This document shows positions 34,385 to 45,061 of a DNA stretch of 64,000 nt, piece after piece (position 1 is the stretch's first letter; the number at the start of each line of letters is the position of its first letter). Under the pieces are notes generated by a model that ran no database searches, was not told the origin of the DNA, and saw only the letters and a program-made list of their open reading frames with translations. The stretch is taken from NCBI GenBank assembly GCA_021234155.1, contig JAJEKV010000659.1, positions 59,284-123,283 on the forward strand. Reading direction: 5' to 3'. Source of the stretch: Isoetes taiwanensis (taxonomy: Eukaryota > Streptophyta > Lycopodiopsida > Isoetales > Isoetaceae). A program made the translations under genes and the position numbers.

Positions 34385-34735
34385 TTTGTGGAAAAATCGT
34401 CGAGGGTCTTCACAAAACGCACAATGTCCGGATCCTCTTGGTGACGATTTATCGGCGAATATTATCGGCGATTGAGTGTCGAAAAATCGTCGGTTCTTCC
34501 GACGCTGAGGTCGAGGAAAAATCGTCGATTTTTCCGGCGATTGAGTGTCGAATATCGTCGCTTCTTTTTCGACGCTTGAGTGTCGAGAAAAATCGTCGGA
34601 CGATTGAGTGTCGAGGAATAACGTCGGAAAAATCGTCGGAAAAATCGCCGGAATTTTTCGGGGAGAAATCGTCACAATTTTCGTCAAAAAAATCGTCCTA
34701 ATTTTCGTCAAAAAAATCGTCTAGTTTTTTCATCA
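34385..34735. repeat. CACTA left subterminal repeats
   Basis: About nine copies of aa(a/t)atcgtc(g/c/a/t) in direct orientation, plus several gattgagtgtcga and cgacg modules. These are the probable binding sites of the cognate transposase (inferred from the family). Confidence 0.88.
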
Positions 34736-37700
34736 TTTTTCTTTGCGAGGGTCTGTTTGCATTTTTCTTCTAATTTGCATTTTGTCTGCAATTCTGAATT
34801 TTGTATCAATTTGCACTTCGTCTTCATTATCTATTTAGTAATGCGCCTGAGTTTAACATGAATCTAGACTAGAGCATCTGTAAAACAAGAACTCCTTTAT
34901 TTAATTGTAATCATAGTTACATGTAACAATCTTTAGAATGCCAAGAAGTATAATGTGGCAAGATGCTTCTTCTTCAAAACATGTTCTATATTCCTAAACA
35001 AGTAGCCTGCAACCTACAACAATAGAATGTTGAACCAAACAATAGCAAAAAGGCGCAGTGGTGAATGCACGAAGGAGCAGTCCCTCTTCGATAAGTCCCT
35101 TTCTCTTTATTGCTCCTGCAACATTTGATAAAACAACCCCCTGCCAACAACCCCGACATTATGGTCAGTCTTAAAGACAGAAAGAAAATAGAGTGATCAA
35201 TTGACAAAACATTTTAAGAACCCAACCACATTGCAGCAAATTATGAATTATGAACATTCAAGGCCTCAAACATCTCATTTGATATGTCTATGAACCAGTA
35301 AGAAAAAAATCAGCAAGAGAGAGAGATCAAGGTAAAGTTTAACACTGCTGATCTCATTTTTCAATATCAAGGAAACACAAGCTTCTCCTTTAGTATAAGG
35401 ATACACTTAGACTATGTAGCATCTAAATACAACCGTGTATAGGAACAAAGCATGTAGCTATAGCCATTAATTCCAGCATATCCAGTTCAACAAGAACTCG
35501 GTCTATCAACGTTTAGCATTCTCTCAAATATGCATTTGGCACTTTAAGAAACCATGTAAGCAACATTTCTATTTTCTTACATACCTTAAAAATTTTACCA
35601 CGATAATAAAAAGCCATTTCTGTCTTAGAAGTATAATTAAATCTGCCAAACATTGCCATAAAAAGTCAAGCATTCTCCAAATTAGAAGCATGAAAGCTTG
35701 TTCTTGCACCATAACCAAGGAGATCTGTCCTTATTTATTCAATTTAATATGAATATTAGCAACCTTAAAACTTTCCATGGCTGAGAATAAGCATTCAGGC
35801 TAGAGTACCATATTACTATAGACTAACCAGAAAATCTGGCCTTTCGGACAATAATAATTATTCCTGCCATTTGAGTGTCCACACTGTATCAGAGCTGCAA
35901 CAGAGCACCTGTTTGTCAATCCCTGTTTGTCACAATTTTTTTGGATCTGGCAGGCCCATTTTTGGATCTCGATTCAGCCCAGTTATGAGCATTTAAGACC
36001 ATTTTGAGGACATCTTTCTAAAACTATCTTTTTGCCAATGAAGCAAGAATTTTGCAAAGGTTTCACATCCTAGATCATATATTATTTCTCAAATGTAAAA
36101 TTGTAAAACCATAAGAACCAACCTGGTTTATTTGCTCCAAGCTTATGTATTTTGTCATGATCTGGCACAACCGAACTGAAGCCCAACAGGAGCCGTTTTT
36201 AGCACAAATCTCCATCACCTTGGTACAAATAAAGCTTGTTTAAGTCATTTCAAAGCACAAAGACCCCTTTTCGCAGAACTGGACCAGCTGGTCTTAGCGC
36301 ATCACAGGTTCAGGCTATCTACAGATGTGTAGGCGGCCATTTTAGGCAGAAGTATTTGCACAGTTAAGCACCTAGGCTTATTAGCATAACACAGCTATCT
36401 AGGTATACCGGAACATAACCAAATCGTTATCCTAACAGATCCGACAAGCTATTTTCGCATGGCATAGAACCTGCAACAACCTAAGCAGCAAACTACATAT
36501 GCATATATCCTTGTTTTTAACAAAAGCAAAAATCAGAGCAAGCAGAGAGAAAATCCAAACCTGCAACCTATTACCAACCGACCTATTGTATGCATATATT
36601 ATCAAACAGTAGATGGAAGTATTCAGTAAGCAAGATCCTTGCATCATACATCATATTCACAAAATCTGAATTTTGCTCCTAAAATCCGAAATTTTGTTTT
36701 TACATATAAACCAGATAATGCAAGAATTTGCATTCCAAAAATTCAAGAATACTTCCTGACCTTGATTTTTATCGCATCTATGCTATTGTTGTAAAGTATC
36801 AGAAAGCATCTTTGAGGCTCCATTCGTATATGTGTGTTTACCCTGAATATGAAGCTCTGTATCAGCAAATAGAGTTGCGAAAGGCATCATCAGGGATTCC
36901 AAATGGATACATTCGAAATGCACACACCAGCTATTTGGCATCACTTAGATATATGACGAAACAATGGCCTAATCTAATACCAATTTTTTCATAGCAAATC
37001 TATACAAGCTTGCCTACCTGTATAAATGTTAGCAGCCAGAGTTCTAGCCTGCTTGTGTTAATGCAAAACACCACTTTTCAGAGTCAAAAGCGGCTTCTTA
37101 ACACAGTTGCCCAGCTGTATAGCCATATTCGGCATGTTCCAAACACACAAACGATTGATTTAGGGCTGCAGAAATTCTGCTTTAAGCATATGAATGCTGT
37201 TAGTCTAAGATCAAAATTTAGAGCATAGAAACAAAGCCCCATTATTTCCCATCATGTCGACGCATGTATAAGATCAAATCTACCTGTTTCTTCCATATGA
37301 GGCTCCAGTTTTAGCCATATTCGGCCGCATGGAAGATGATCTGTGGACGTCACCAAGCACATCTGGTCCAATCGCCCATACAAGAAGTCTCCGGCTAAGA
37401 GAGCATTTCGCTGTATATTTTGCTAAGGGAGCAAGAATCCGGCTATGTTTAGGGCAAGCCGCTTATGCCTCTAGAACCAAAAGAAAAAATTTTAGGGCAA
37501 GCATTTGTGATTGTCTTTCTGCCTTGGTCTATCGAAATTGCAACAATGCAATATGCAATGTCTTTTAAAATTTCAAACGATTTCCCATTAGGCTAGACCA
37601 TTTAGCTCAATATTTGCTATGACGCAACATTTAAGCAACCAAAATAATTGCTCCATATGAGAAAATAGTACATGCAACGCATTTGTCTTAAAGGCTAATA

Positions 37701-37830
37701 AGTGTGGCACTCATGCATGCCCAAGAAAATATGATATATTACATATAGTCAAAGGGTGCATCACTTTCCAAAATTTTAACATCAATTCTTGAGGCTCATG
37801 CCCCTTGTAATTTAACGAATAGAATTTATC

Positions 37831-37951
37831 AATTCTTGAGGCAAAATGTTTGTTCCATCATACTTTAAAATAATTCTTGAGGCAAAATGTTTGTTCCATC
37901 ATACTTTAAAATAATTCTTGAGGTAGATGTTTGTTCCAGCATATTTTACAA
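37831..37951 (+). repeat. 41-bp tandem repeat, three units
   Basis: Two exact copies at 37831-37871 and 37872-37912, and a diverged third from 37913. The unit starts aattcttgaggcaaaatgtt and ends in tactttaaaat. A partial unit (caattcttgaggctcatgcc) precedes at about 37784. Confidence 0.93.
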
Positions 37952-38574
37952 TACACAGATGCAAGATCCAACTCTTGAGACTCTGTTGTGAATGTGCTCT
38001 TTTCCATGCTAAAAGAATGAAGGCTTTGATTTCCAGTGGTAAATTAGACTTTGGTTTGTTTATTAAGCCAAGTTGTTGTACTTTCTAGCTTTTCTTGCAA
38101 GTTAGGTTGCTCACATGTTTGCAATTGAGAAATTCACCCCTATACTTTTCTATATAATATCCAATATGTTATACATGTTTAAAATTGAAGAGAACAATTA
38201 TGTTACCTCAACTTCATTTTTTTCAAAGATATATAACGTAGTTTTAAAGCATCCATTATTATCTTTCAAGATCCTTAAGATGATCCTATGGTTGGATAAT
38301 AATAATGATAATTTGTCACAAGGTTTGAACATGTAACATGTTCAAACGCAACATTTTTCCATAGTCAAGGAGGTTTGAATCTACCAATTTGTTCTAAGCT
38401 CAAACCTACATATGGATAGAAACTTACATATGTTTTCCCCCAAAGGCTTGGTCAAATAATACATTATTAGACATTATTGGACAGATCAAAGAGATAGCTT
38501 TTCAAAACATCAATTTTCATCTAAAATAGACTCTTGGATGAAATGTTATTACTAAAATTGTAATAATGCTATCT

Positions 38575-38905
38575 CGACGAATGTCGGCGCGATTTTCCGG
38601 ACGAAAAAATCCGACACAAGTCCGACGAAAAAATCGTGAATTTACGGACGATTTTTACGACGATAAATGACACAAGATCGTAAAAAACCTCGTGAAATTT
38701 CGACGCTTTTTCCCGATAAATCGACCAAGATCGCGAAAAATCGACGCTTTATATGACGATAGCAGCGATATATTTCACGGCGATTAATCGGATTTATATA
38801 TCCGATGTAATATTGTCAAGAAAGCGTCGAAGGCAATCGTCAGTATACTCATCAGCATAAACGTCAGGGAAAAATCTCTCTAGGCAGTCTGACGATTTTT
38901 CTGAC
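38575..38905. repeat. CACTA right subterminal repeats
   Basis: Repeated gacgaaaaaatc, gacgattttt, cgacgat and gatcg(c/t)aaaaa modules, mostly the inverse of the left-end units and more diverged than them. Confidence 0.8.
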
Positions 38906-39109
38906 AAATAATAGTCATTCTCTTGTAGTGCTTGGATACCATCCATGTTTTGGTCGCACCATTTATGTGGAATTCATTGGAGCTTGTTGAGCAATTGGAG
39001 CTTGTTGAGCAATTGGAGCTTGTGGCATCATTGGAACTTGTGGTATGATAGGTGCTGCATTGGTTGAATAGGAATAGGTGGTACTTGTTGCATAATGACA
39101 AAATCTGGG

Positions 39110-40044
39110 ATTGGCCCTCTCAAAGAATCTCTTCTCCTACATTCTTGATCATTATGGCCCTTTATTTGGCATCTTGAGCGAGAATTTCAGAATCTACATG
39201 TAGTATAAGAATGTCCAATAGACCCACAATACTACAAGTAATAAATTGCACCTCCCTTGGCTTCTCACCAATTGTAAGCAACCCCCGCCGCAATATCCTC
39301 CTTTTTTATGCTCCGAGCAAAGAACGCCATGAATGTATCCCAACTTATCTTGATTTTGAGAGCATACTTTTGTGCCTCTAACAATGTTGTAGGTCATTTT
39401 AGCCTTCACCTTATAAGCAATAGCTCATTTCAGCCCCTTTACATACTATTGAATATCCATTTCATCACTCCTTGCAATCTTCTAATGAACCACGGCTTTG
39501 AGAACCGCAATATACCTTTGATTGTACTCTCTAATTGATTCATCTTCCTTTTGTGTGAAATTGGTCCACCTTTCCATAGTCTTATCCTTACCATGAACTT
39601 CTTTGATAATTAGCAAACTAAAGCTTCCTTTAATTCCTAATATGTCATGGTATCCGGGCCGAGTGCCCATTCCTCCACTTGAATCTTGCAAAGAACTATG
39701 AAACCAAAGCAAGTAATGTTATTACAGAATTTACATTGCCGGCAATACCTCTCAAACTTCACAATATACTTCAAAGGATCCCGATCCACAAGATCATCAA
39801 ACTTTGGAATCCCCATTGTCTGAAAACCCCATACCATAGGTGGTAATACAACCATCTCTGTTTCTTCTTGAGTTTCTTGAAATTGGAAAAACGAAATTGA
39901 ATCTCCCTTCAATTTGAAAAACGAAATTGGATTACCTTCTAGATCGGTAAATGAAATCAAAACCTCCTGGATCTGAGAATTAGACCCCAGATCTACTCCC
40001 AAATCTGAAAACGAAATTGAATCTTGATGTAATTTTGAGCCCAA
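39110..40044 (-). pseudogene. Gypsy-A gag
   Basis: From about 40044 down, the minus strand reads MGSKLHQDSISFSDLG with repeats of the S(F)TDLEGN/FKLKGD type. Then come VWGFQTMGIPKFDDLVDRDP, LKYIVKFERYCRQC and VEEWALGPDTMTY (gag core), and EDESIREYNQRY in a second frame. A zinc-knuckle-like RCQIKGHNDQECR lies at about 39170. A proline/glutamine-rich run with PQAPIAQQAPIAQQAPM follows at about 39010-38970. The CACTA insertion at 38930 interrupts the reading. Confidence 0.78.
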
Positions 40045-40284
40045 AGATTACTTACCGGTCTCCTTCTTGTTACGATGGAGCTTGGTGGTATATCCTTCTT
40101 ACTTCCCTTGGGCATAAACCTATGCTCCCCTTGTCAAATTCTACCTCACAAATCAATTACGGCAAAATCCCCTTCACACAAGAAATTGCTCCTTTCTCAA
40201 TGGTGTCGTTCTTTACCGACGATCATCAATACCAATGGTAATAACTCCTTTTTCAATGGAAATTCTTGCCGATCAATGGTCTAT

Positions 40285-40302
40285 CGAGCACCGTGGTCGC
40301 CA
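40285..40302 (-). other. Gypsy-A primer-binding site
   Basis: On the minus strand, TGGCGACCACGGTGCTCG lies three bases inside the 5' LTR. Its complement ends in CCA, as expected for pairing with a tRNA 3' end. I cannot name the tRNA with confidence. Confidence 0.65.
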
Positions 40303-40305
40303 AAT

Positions 40306-40713
40306 TGTTAGAGCTTGAACTCTAACCTTGCAAGAAGGATGAAAAACCCAACAATCCAAGCTCAATCTATCAGATCAAAGCAATGCACAAGACAAAGAAT
40401 CATCATCTCCATACCTAGATCAAGCAAAATACTCTCTCTCAATACACCATCTCTCTGTTCTTCTCCCTGCTCAGATAACACAGTGATCATAATGACTCCA
40501 CAATGCATATGTGCAAATATCCTGCACGCGTGCATGTGCGTATATCACTCCATATACGGTATACTGTTTTCTATGCCACCTCAATAGTGGTGAGTGGTGA
40601 GTGGTGACGAGTGTGGTGACGAAAGTGTGGTGAGTGGTGACGAGTGTGGTGAGTGATAAGTGGTGACTGTGGTGTGTGGTGACGAAGTGTGGTGAGTGGT
40701 GACCACCCCAACA
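40306..40713 (-). repeat. Gypsy-A 5' LTR (right copy)
   Basis: 408 bp, the partner of 9675-10113. It is shorter mainly because its gtggtga tract (about 40588-40700) has fewer units. It is followed by the cctcc duplication at 40714-40718. Confidence 0.92.
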
Positions 40714-42036
40714 CCTCCTGAGGGTGTATTCTATGAGGCACAGCAGTGTTCAAACGCTTTTACACAGGCTGGCCTACCGGTTGTCAAAATTGATCATAAT
40801 GCTCATTTGCAGTGTGTTCAGATCTTTGTGCCTTATGCAGTTGTTTGCCATTTCACTGTTCTGGCTAAAACATCACCTTCAGAGACTGGGTCTCCCTCAT
40901 TATGCATCTCTAAAAGTTTTGGATAAAGATAATAATTTCTTCTCGGTCATATTTGACTCTTCACTTGCGGTTGACAGGCTTGTGGGCGTGGTGTTGATCC
41001 TCTTTGGGGACATTATCTTCTATATCGGGTTTATTCTCCCCGGATTCTTGCCAAGTAAGTCCGGTGCATTGCGATGCCTTGTTGGCCTTAGAGGATTTTC
41101 CACTAGAACCGCAAGTCTTGCGATTTTATGATTGCTATTGCCAATGGATTGGGTATGCATCTTGCCCATTCTATTGTTAATGGTCCTCAATTTGTGTATC
41201 TCTTCCTACTTGTGTTTCTATTCCTCGGTCGATTGGTGGTCAAAAGTGGCCCACTTTTTCAAATACAAATTACGCTCCTTAATGGACACGAAGCTTGCCA
41301 AGATGTTTCCCAATATTGGAGGCTTTTGCTACTTACAGTCCGCACATACTTTTGTCTCTACACCCCCCAACCTGTTCCTATCCCATGTCACATAGCATCC
41401 ACTTCACTTGAATGTCATGTTGTATCATCTTCTTCCTCATCTACCTCGCACTAGTTAATCCTTGATATTACAGGTCCCCGTGCCTTCTTCTTTAGCTATT
41501 TCTGCACTATTGCCTTCTTCTATTGCATCTCCTTCTCAATCTATATCAGTAGACCCTCTTAATGAGGATCAACACTCTCATCTTCATGACATTGCTCAGA
41601 AGCAAGAATTATTGGAAGAAGGATGGTCTACTCCACGCCTGAAGAAACTTGCACATCGTAAAAATAGCTCTGCTCCTCAATCTGCGTTGGTTCACTCTGT
41701 AGCTCCAATATCTGCTACGATTGTTACAGTGGATGTCCCTGATCCAATGGCATTGAGACACCAGAGAGCAGATCAAGTTGTTGTTAATGATTCTATGGAT
41801 GTGGAAGTTCGACCTGGTTAAAGTAACTTTTTTTAAAATATGATTATATATTATTCTTCTCTTTGTAGGAGAGGAAAATAGTGTGAACTGCATTATATTG
41901 TCATGCTTAGACGGGTGGCCCTGCTCAGTTGGATCTGATTATATGCTGGGTTTTTATTCCTATCTCTGCATTGTATTATGTATTATGTATTATGTTGGAG
42001 TGTTATGAATAAAGTTTGACGTCCTTAACAAAAAAA

Positions 42037-44682
42037 AAAGTCACAAGCATTTATTGCATTCAAACAGTATGTAAAAGAAGTTGAAAGAGAAACTGGTAAG
42101 AAAATTAAATGTGTGAGATCTGACAGGGGAGGGGAGTTTCTTTCCACAAAATTCAAGCTTTTTTGTGTAGCAAATGGGATTAAAAGACAAATGACATGCG
42201 TGTGACCCTCAACGAGAATGGAGTTGGAGTTGCAAAAAAAATAGAACCATCTTTGGATGCCATAAGATCCATGATCAAGCATTCAAGGTTACCAAACTAT
42301 CTTTGGGAGGAAGCATTAAAAACTGCCATTTTTGTACAGAATAAGTTACCCTCAGCAAGTCTCAAAGGTAATGTGCCAGAGTTAATGTGGTCAGGCTCTC
42401 AGGAAAAAATAGACTTCAGTATGCTTAAAGCTTATGGTTGCTTAGCAATTGCTCATGTTCCTATTGAACTAAGGAAAAACCTGGATGACAAAGGTCAATT
42501 GGGATTCCTAGTGGGATATGATGAAGAATCGAAAGGATATAGGATATTCATTCCAAAGGACAAGACCATAGTAATAAGCAGGGATGTGATTTTTTATGAG
42601 GAAATTTTGTACAAAAACAGACATGAAATTAAGTCAGAAGAAGTTAAGGTTGACAAGGAAGTCACACCAAGAGACACAGTACAATATGATTCAGAGTCAG
42701 AAAGTGAATCTGTAGAAGAGAATAATGATGAAACATACATGGAAGAACAAAAGAATAAAGGATCAGCTGAGGATACACTCATCAAGAAAAGGAAAACACG
42801 TGTGGAAAAACTTCTAGAGGATATACAAGTAAACAATAATGAATATGGAAGATCTGCAATAGGCAAAATCAAAAGACTTGAGAAATTGGAACAAATGGAC
42901 ACTGAGCAGGAATATGATCAGATTATGGCCATTTTGGATGATGTAATAATTCCCAAGTCATATGAGGAAGCACTAGAGTGTGGAGATAAGCAGAAATGGT
43001 TAAAAGTAATGGAGGAGGAACTAGAGTCTTTCAAAACAATAGAGACATATGATCTTGTTACTCAGCCTACATATAGAAATGCCATGGGAGCAAATGGATT
43101 TATAAAATCAAAACCAATGCTGATGGGAGTCAGAAATTTAAAGCTAGGCTTGTGGCTCAAGGGTACACTCAAAAGAAAGGCAAAGACTATGATGATACAT
43201 ATTCACCAATTGTCAAACTCACAAGTATTAGAGTGCTACTAGCTATGGGAACAGCCTTGAACCTAGAATTACATCATATAGATGTTAAAACAACTTTTTT
43301 AAATGCTAAGTTGGATGAAAACGTTTACATGAAACAACCTCCAGGGTATGAAGCTGGAAAAGACATGGTTTGGAAACTGAACAAAGTAGTATATGGGTTG
43401 AAACAAGCCCGTAGAGAATGGTACCTTTGTATGGATAACTTTCTCAGAGAACAAGGATTTGAAAAACTCAAAAATGATGGAAACCTTTATAGGTATTCAG
43501 TTGGGAATAAATTTTGCATTATTGCTCTGTATGTAGATGATTGCATAATGGCAGCAAATTGTGGCAAAATTCTGATTCAGTGCAAACAAGTTCTCAAAAA
43601 CAGGTTTCACATGACAAGTCTTGGTGAATTACATCCGCTCTTGGGAATTCAGCTCTTGTGAATTACCTCGAGCCGATGACGCATCTATGGTAGGGCAAAA
43701 CCTTTTGGGGCGCGTGTTGGAGATATGATTCAAGACCGGCCGATAACTGGTAGTCCCTGAAAAACTTCCCCTAAGCTTGATTTTGTCTTCTAAAAGCTTA
43801 TGACCAAGCATGGATGTGCTTGACTCACACCAGCTCTAAGAGTTGATGGGTGGCAGAAGTAAATCATATCTATCCCACTCCGACTAATGTTATTTTTTGG
43901 GAATAGAAGTAACAAGAGATAGAAAGAATAATATATTGCATCTTAAACAAAGCAAGCATATTGACAATATGTTGAGAAGGTTCAATATGGCTGAAGCCAA
44001 TCTAGTGAAAACACCAATTGTTCCAGGGCACAAATTGACTGCAGACATTACCTTGAGTGAAGATGAAATAACTGAAATTGAAGGGGTGCCATATAGAGCT
44101 TTGGTTGGGTGCCTGCTATACTTGTCTAACAATACACGCCCTGATATAGCTTATGCTGTGAATATTCTTAGTAGAAGATGCCACAATCCCAGTAAAGCTC
44201 ATTGGCTGGCAGGAAAGAGGATACTGAAGTATCTGAAAGGGAGTAGAGACTGTGGAATAACCTATGACTCACAAAACTTAAAGCTTGAAACATATAGTGA
44301 TGCTGATTAGACAGGGGATATGAGTATGAGGAAATCTACTTCAGGGTATGTTATCTTTTTAGATGGAGGTCCAATCACATGGAGAAGCAAAAAGAAAAGT
44401 GCAGTGGTCATGTCTTCTGCAGAAGCAGAATATGCTGCATCTTCTGTAGTGGCAAAGAAAATAGTATGGTTGAGAAGATTATTAGATGAGTTGGGATGCA
44501 TACAGAATGGACCTACAGACATTTTTTTACTGATAGCCAAAGTTGTATGGCTATAGTCAAAAATCCAGTTGATCATGAAAGAACTAAGCATATTGAGCTT
44601 AGCATGCATTTTATCAGGGACTTGGCAGCAAAGAAGCTCATACAAATAGTATATGTGAGCACAGTAAATCAAATTAATCCAA
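42037..44682 (+). pseudogene. Copia-1 integrase (rest), reverse transcriptase, RNase H
   Basis: Resumes with KKSQAFIAFKQYVKEVE and CVRSDRGGEFLS (integrase Asp region), with a frameshift at about 42190. From 42240 the C-terminal integrase reads LDAIRSMIKHSRLPNYLWEE and YGCLAIAHVP. RT starts with YEEALECGDKQKW. A frame change at about 43130 leads to LVAQGYTQKKGKDYDDTYSP, HHIDVKTTFLNA and LYVDDCIMAAN (catalytic YVDD, about 43530). RNase H carries TRPDIAYAVNILSRR, YSDAD followed by TAG, and MSSAEAEYAA. The last codons before the LTR end in STVNQI, so the usual 'DI.TK.L' tail is missing. A SINE-like insertion (43649-43896) separates LLGI from EVTRD. Confidence 0.9.
43649..43896 (+). mobile_element. 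SINE-like insertion in Copia-1
   Basis: 248 bp flanked by the direct repeat ttgggaat (43641-43648 and 43897-43904). Removing it with one repeat restores the RT frame (LLGI|EVTRD). It starts tcagctcttgtgaattacct, has a gattcaagacc stretch (about 43729) reminiscent of a tRNA B box, and ends in a T-rich tail (tattttt). Inference: a tRNA-derived SINE. A box is not clear. Confidence 0.65.
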
Positions 44683-45061
44683 TGGTCGGGGTTGCGAAAA
44701 TCATCTCATGCATGTGGGATATTCATGTGAACCAAATTGAAAATAGCAAGACCAGAGATTCCGGCTTGTCGAGCTCATGAATTCATGCCTACACCGACGG
44801 ATTGTATGATTAAATAGAATGGCAGAGAAGATCGAAATCAGGGGGAATAAGATCCGATGGTAATGAGTTCAAAATGAAGATATTCGTATGCTCGGGCTTG
44901 GAGCAATTTATGAATGGAACTTTGAGTTCGTTTTGAGCATTAGTTCATAACATTATTTGGCATTCTTATAACCATTGATTGTGTATTCAAAATAGTGTTT
45001 ATTCTAGCTAGTTTAACAAGTGAAGCTAGAACATTGCTTGCAGTTGACTTGATATTCAACA
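44683..45061 (+). repeat. Copia-1 3' LTR
   Basis: 379 bp beginning TGGTCGGGG and ending TTCAACA. It differs from the 5' LTR by a small number of substitutions and one-base indels. Confidence 0.88.

Larger units (their letters stand above)
34364..38930. mobile_element. Non-autonomous CACTA (En/Spm) transposon
   Basis: The ends are CACTACAAAGAGAATGA (from 34364) and, inverted, CACTACAAGAGAATGA (to 38930), the hallmark CACTA terminus. The 3-bp target duplication ctt lies at 34361-34363 and 38931-38933. Both subterminal zones are packed with ATCGTC-type repeats, the usual transposase-binding arrangement in this superfamily. The 3.8 kb interior shows no TNPA/TNPD-like protein on either strand and no other recognisable gene. 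The element sits in the Gypsy-A gag region. A length of 4.57 kb suggests an internally deleted or replaced derivative. Confidence 0.92.
9675..40713 (-). mobile_element. Gypsy-A LTR retrotransposon, host of five nested insertions
   Basis: The LTRs at 9675-10113 and 40306-40713 begin TGTTAG and end CCCCAACA on the plus strand. They are flanked by the 5-bp duplication cctcc (9670-9674 and 40714-40718). Coding is on the minus strand: gag (about 40044-39400), zinc-finger and spacer, protease (about 31620), an RNase H-like domain (about 30900-30470), reverse transcriptase (about 30080-29210), RNase H (18194-17640) and integrase (17640-10530). Removing the insertions at 10764-14526, 14940-17008, 18195-29206, about 31637-33735 and 34364-38930 gives an element of roughly 8.8 kb. 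All coding parts are broken by stops and indels. Confidence 0.92.
9157..41821 (+). pseudogene. LINE-1 ORF1 (gag-like), interrupted
   Basis: The start MANPSLPASGTHSSAKK lies 167 bp after the element's left edge. The reading runs to the Gypsy-A insertion at 9675 and resumes at 40719 so that ...QLPP joins EGVFYEAQQ without a lost codon. A frameshift lies near 9360. Stops and frameshifts occur at about 40922-41130. The segment with IDHNAHLQ through VVKSGPLFQI corresponds to the DUF4283-like core of plant L1 ORF1. The C-terminal part (41462-41821) contains EGWSTPRLKKLAHRK, like the basic tail of L1 ORF1, and ends at a TAA. The expected role is RNA binding in the LINE particle. Confidence 0.7.
8990..42036 (+). 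mobile_element. LINE-1: ORF1-only LINE, split by Gypsy-A
   Basis: The two halves are 8990-9674 and 40719-42036, about 2.0 kb in total. Its left edge is the exact break in Copia-1 integrase. Its right edge is an A-run (about 42030-42039) merging into the target. It encodes an ORF1/DUF4283-like protein, then about 200 bp of 3' UTR ending gaataaagtttgacgtcc. There is no endonuclease or reverse transcriptase. The 3' end resembles that of LINE-3 (gaataaagtcccacgccc before poly-A at 63938). Inference: a non-autonomous LINE derivative mobilised by an L1. Confidence 0.8.
6923..45061 (+). mobile_element. Copia-1 LTR retrotransposon, split by nested insertions
   Basis: The LTRs at 6923-7299 and 44683-45061 are near-identical over about 378 bp. 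The order is LTR, tRNA-Met primer site, gag, protease, integrase, reverse transcriptase, RNase H, LTR. The element is interrupted inside integrase at 8990 (after codons reading YCLE) and resumes at about 42037 with KKSQAF, which restores a continuous integrase. A SINE-like insertion sits at 43649-43896. Stops and frameshifts occur in pol, for example a TAG at 44308 in the YSDAD.TGD motif. No target duplication could be identified. Confidence 0.93.

Noticed and set aside
36728-37568. Plus-strand frames in the CACTA interior as a captured gene
   Set aside because: No motif or exon-like splice pattern was recognised. Left as a check item rather than a gene.
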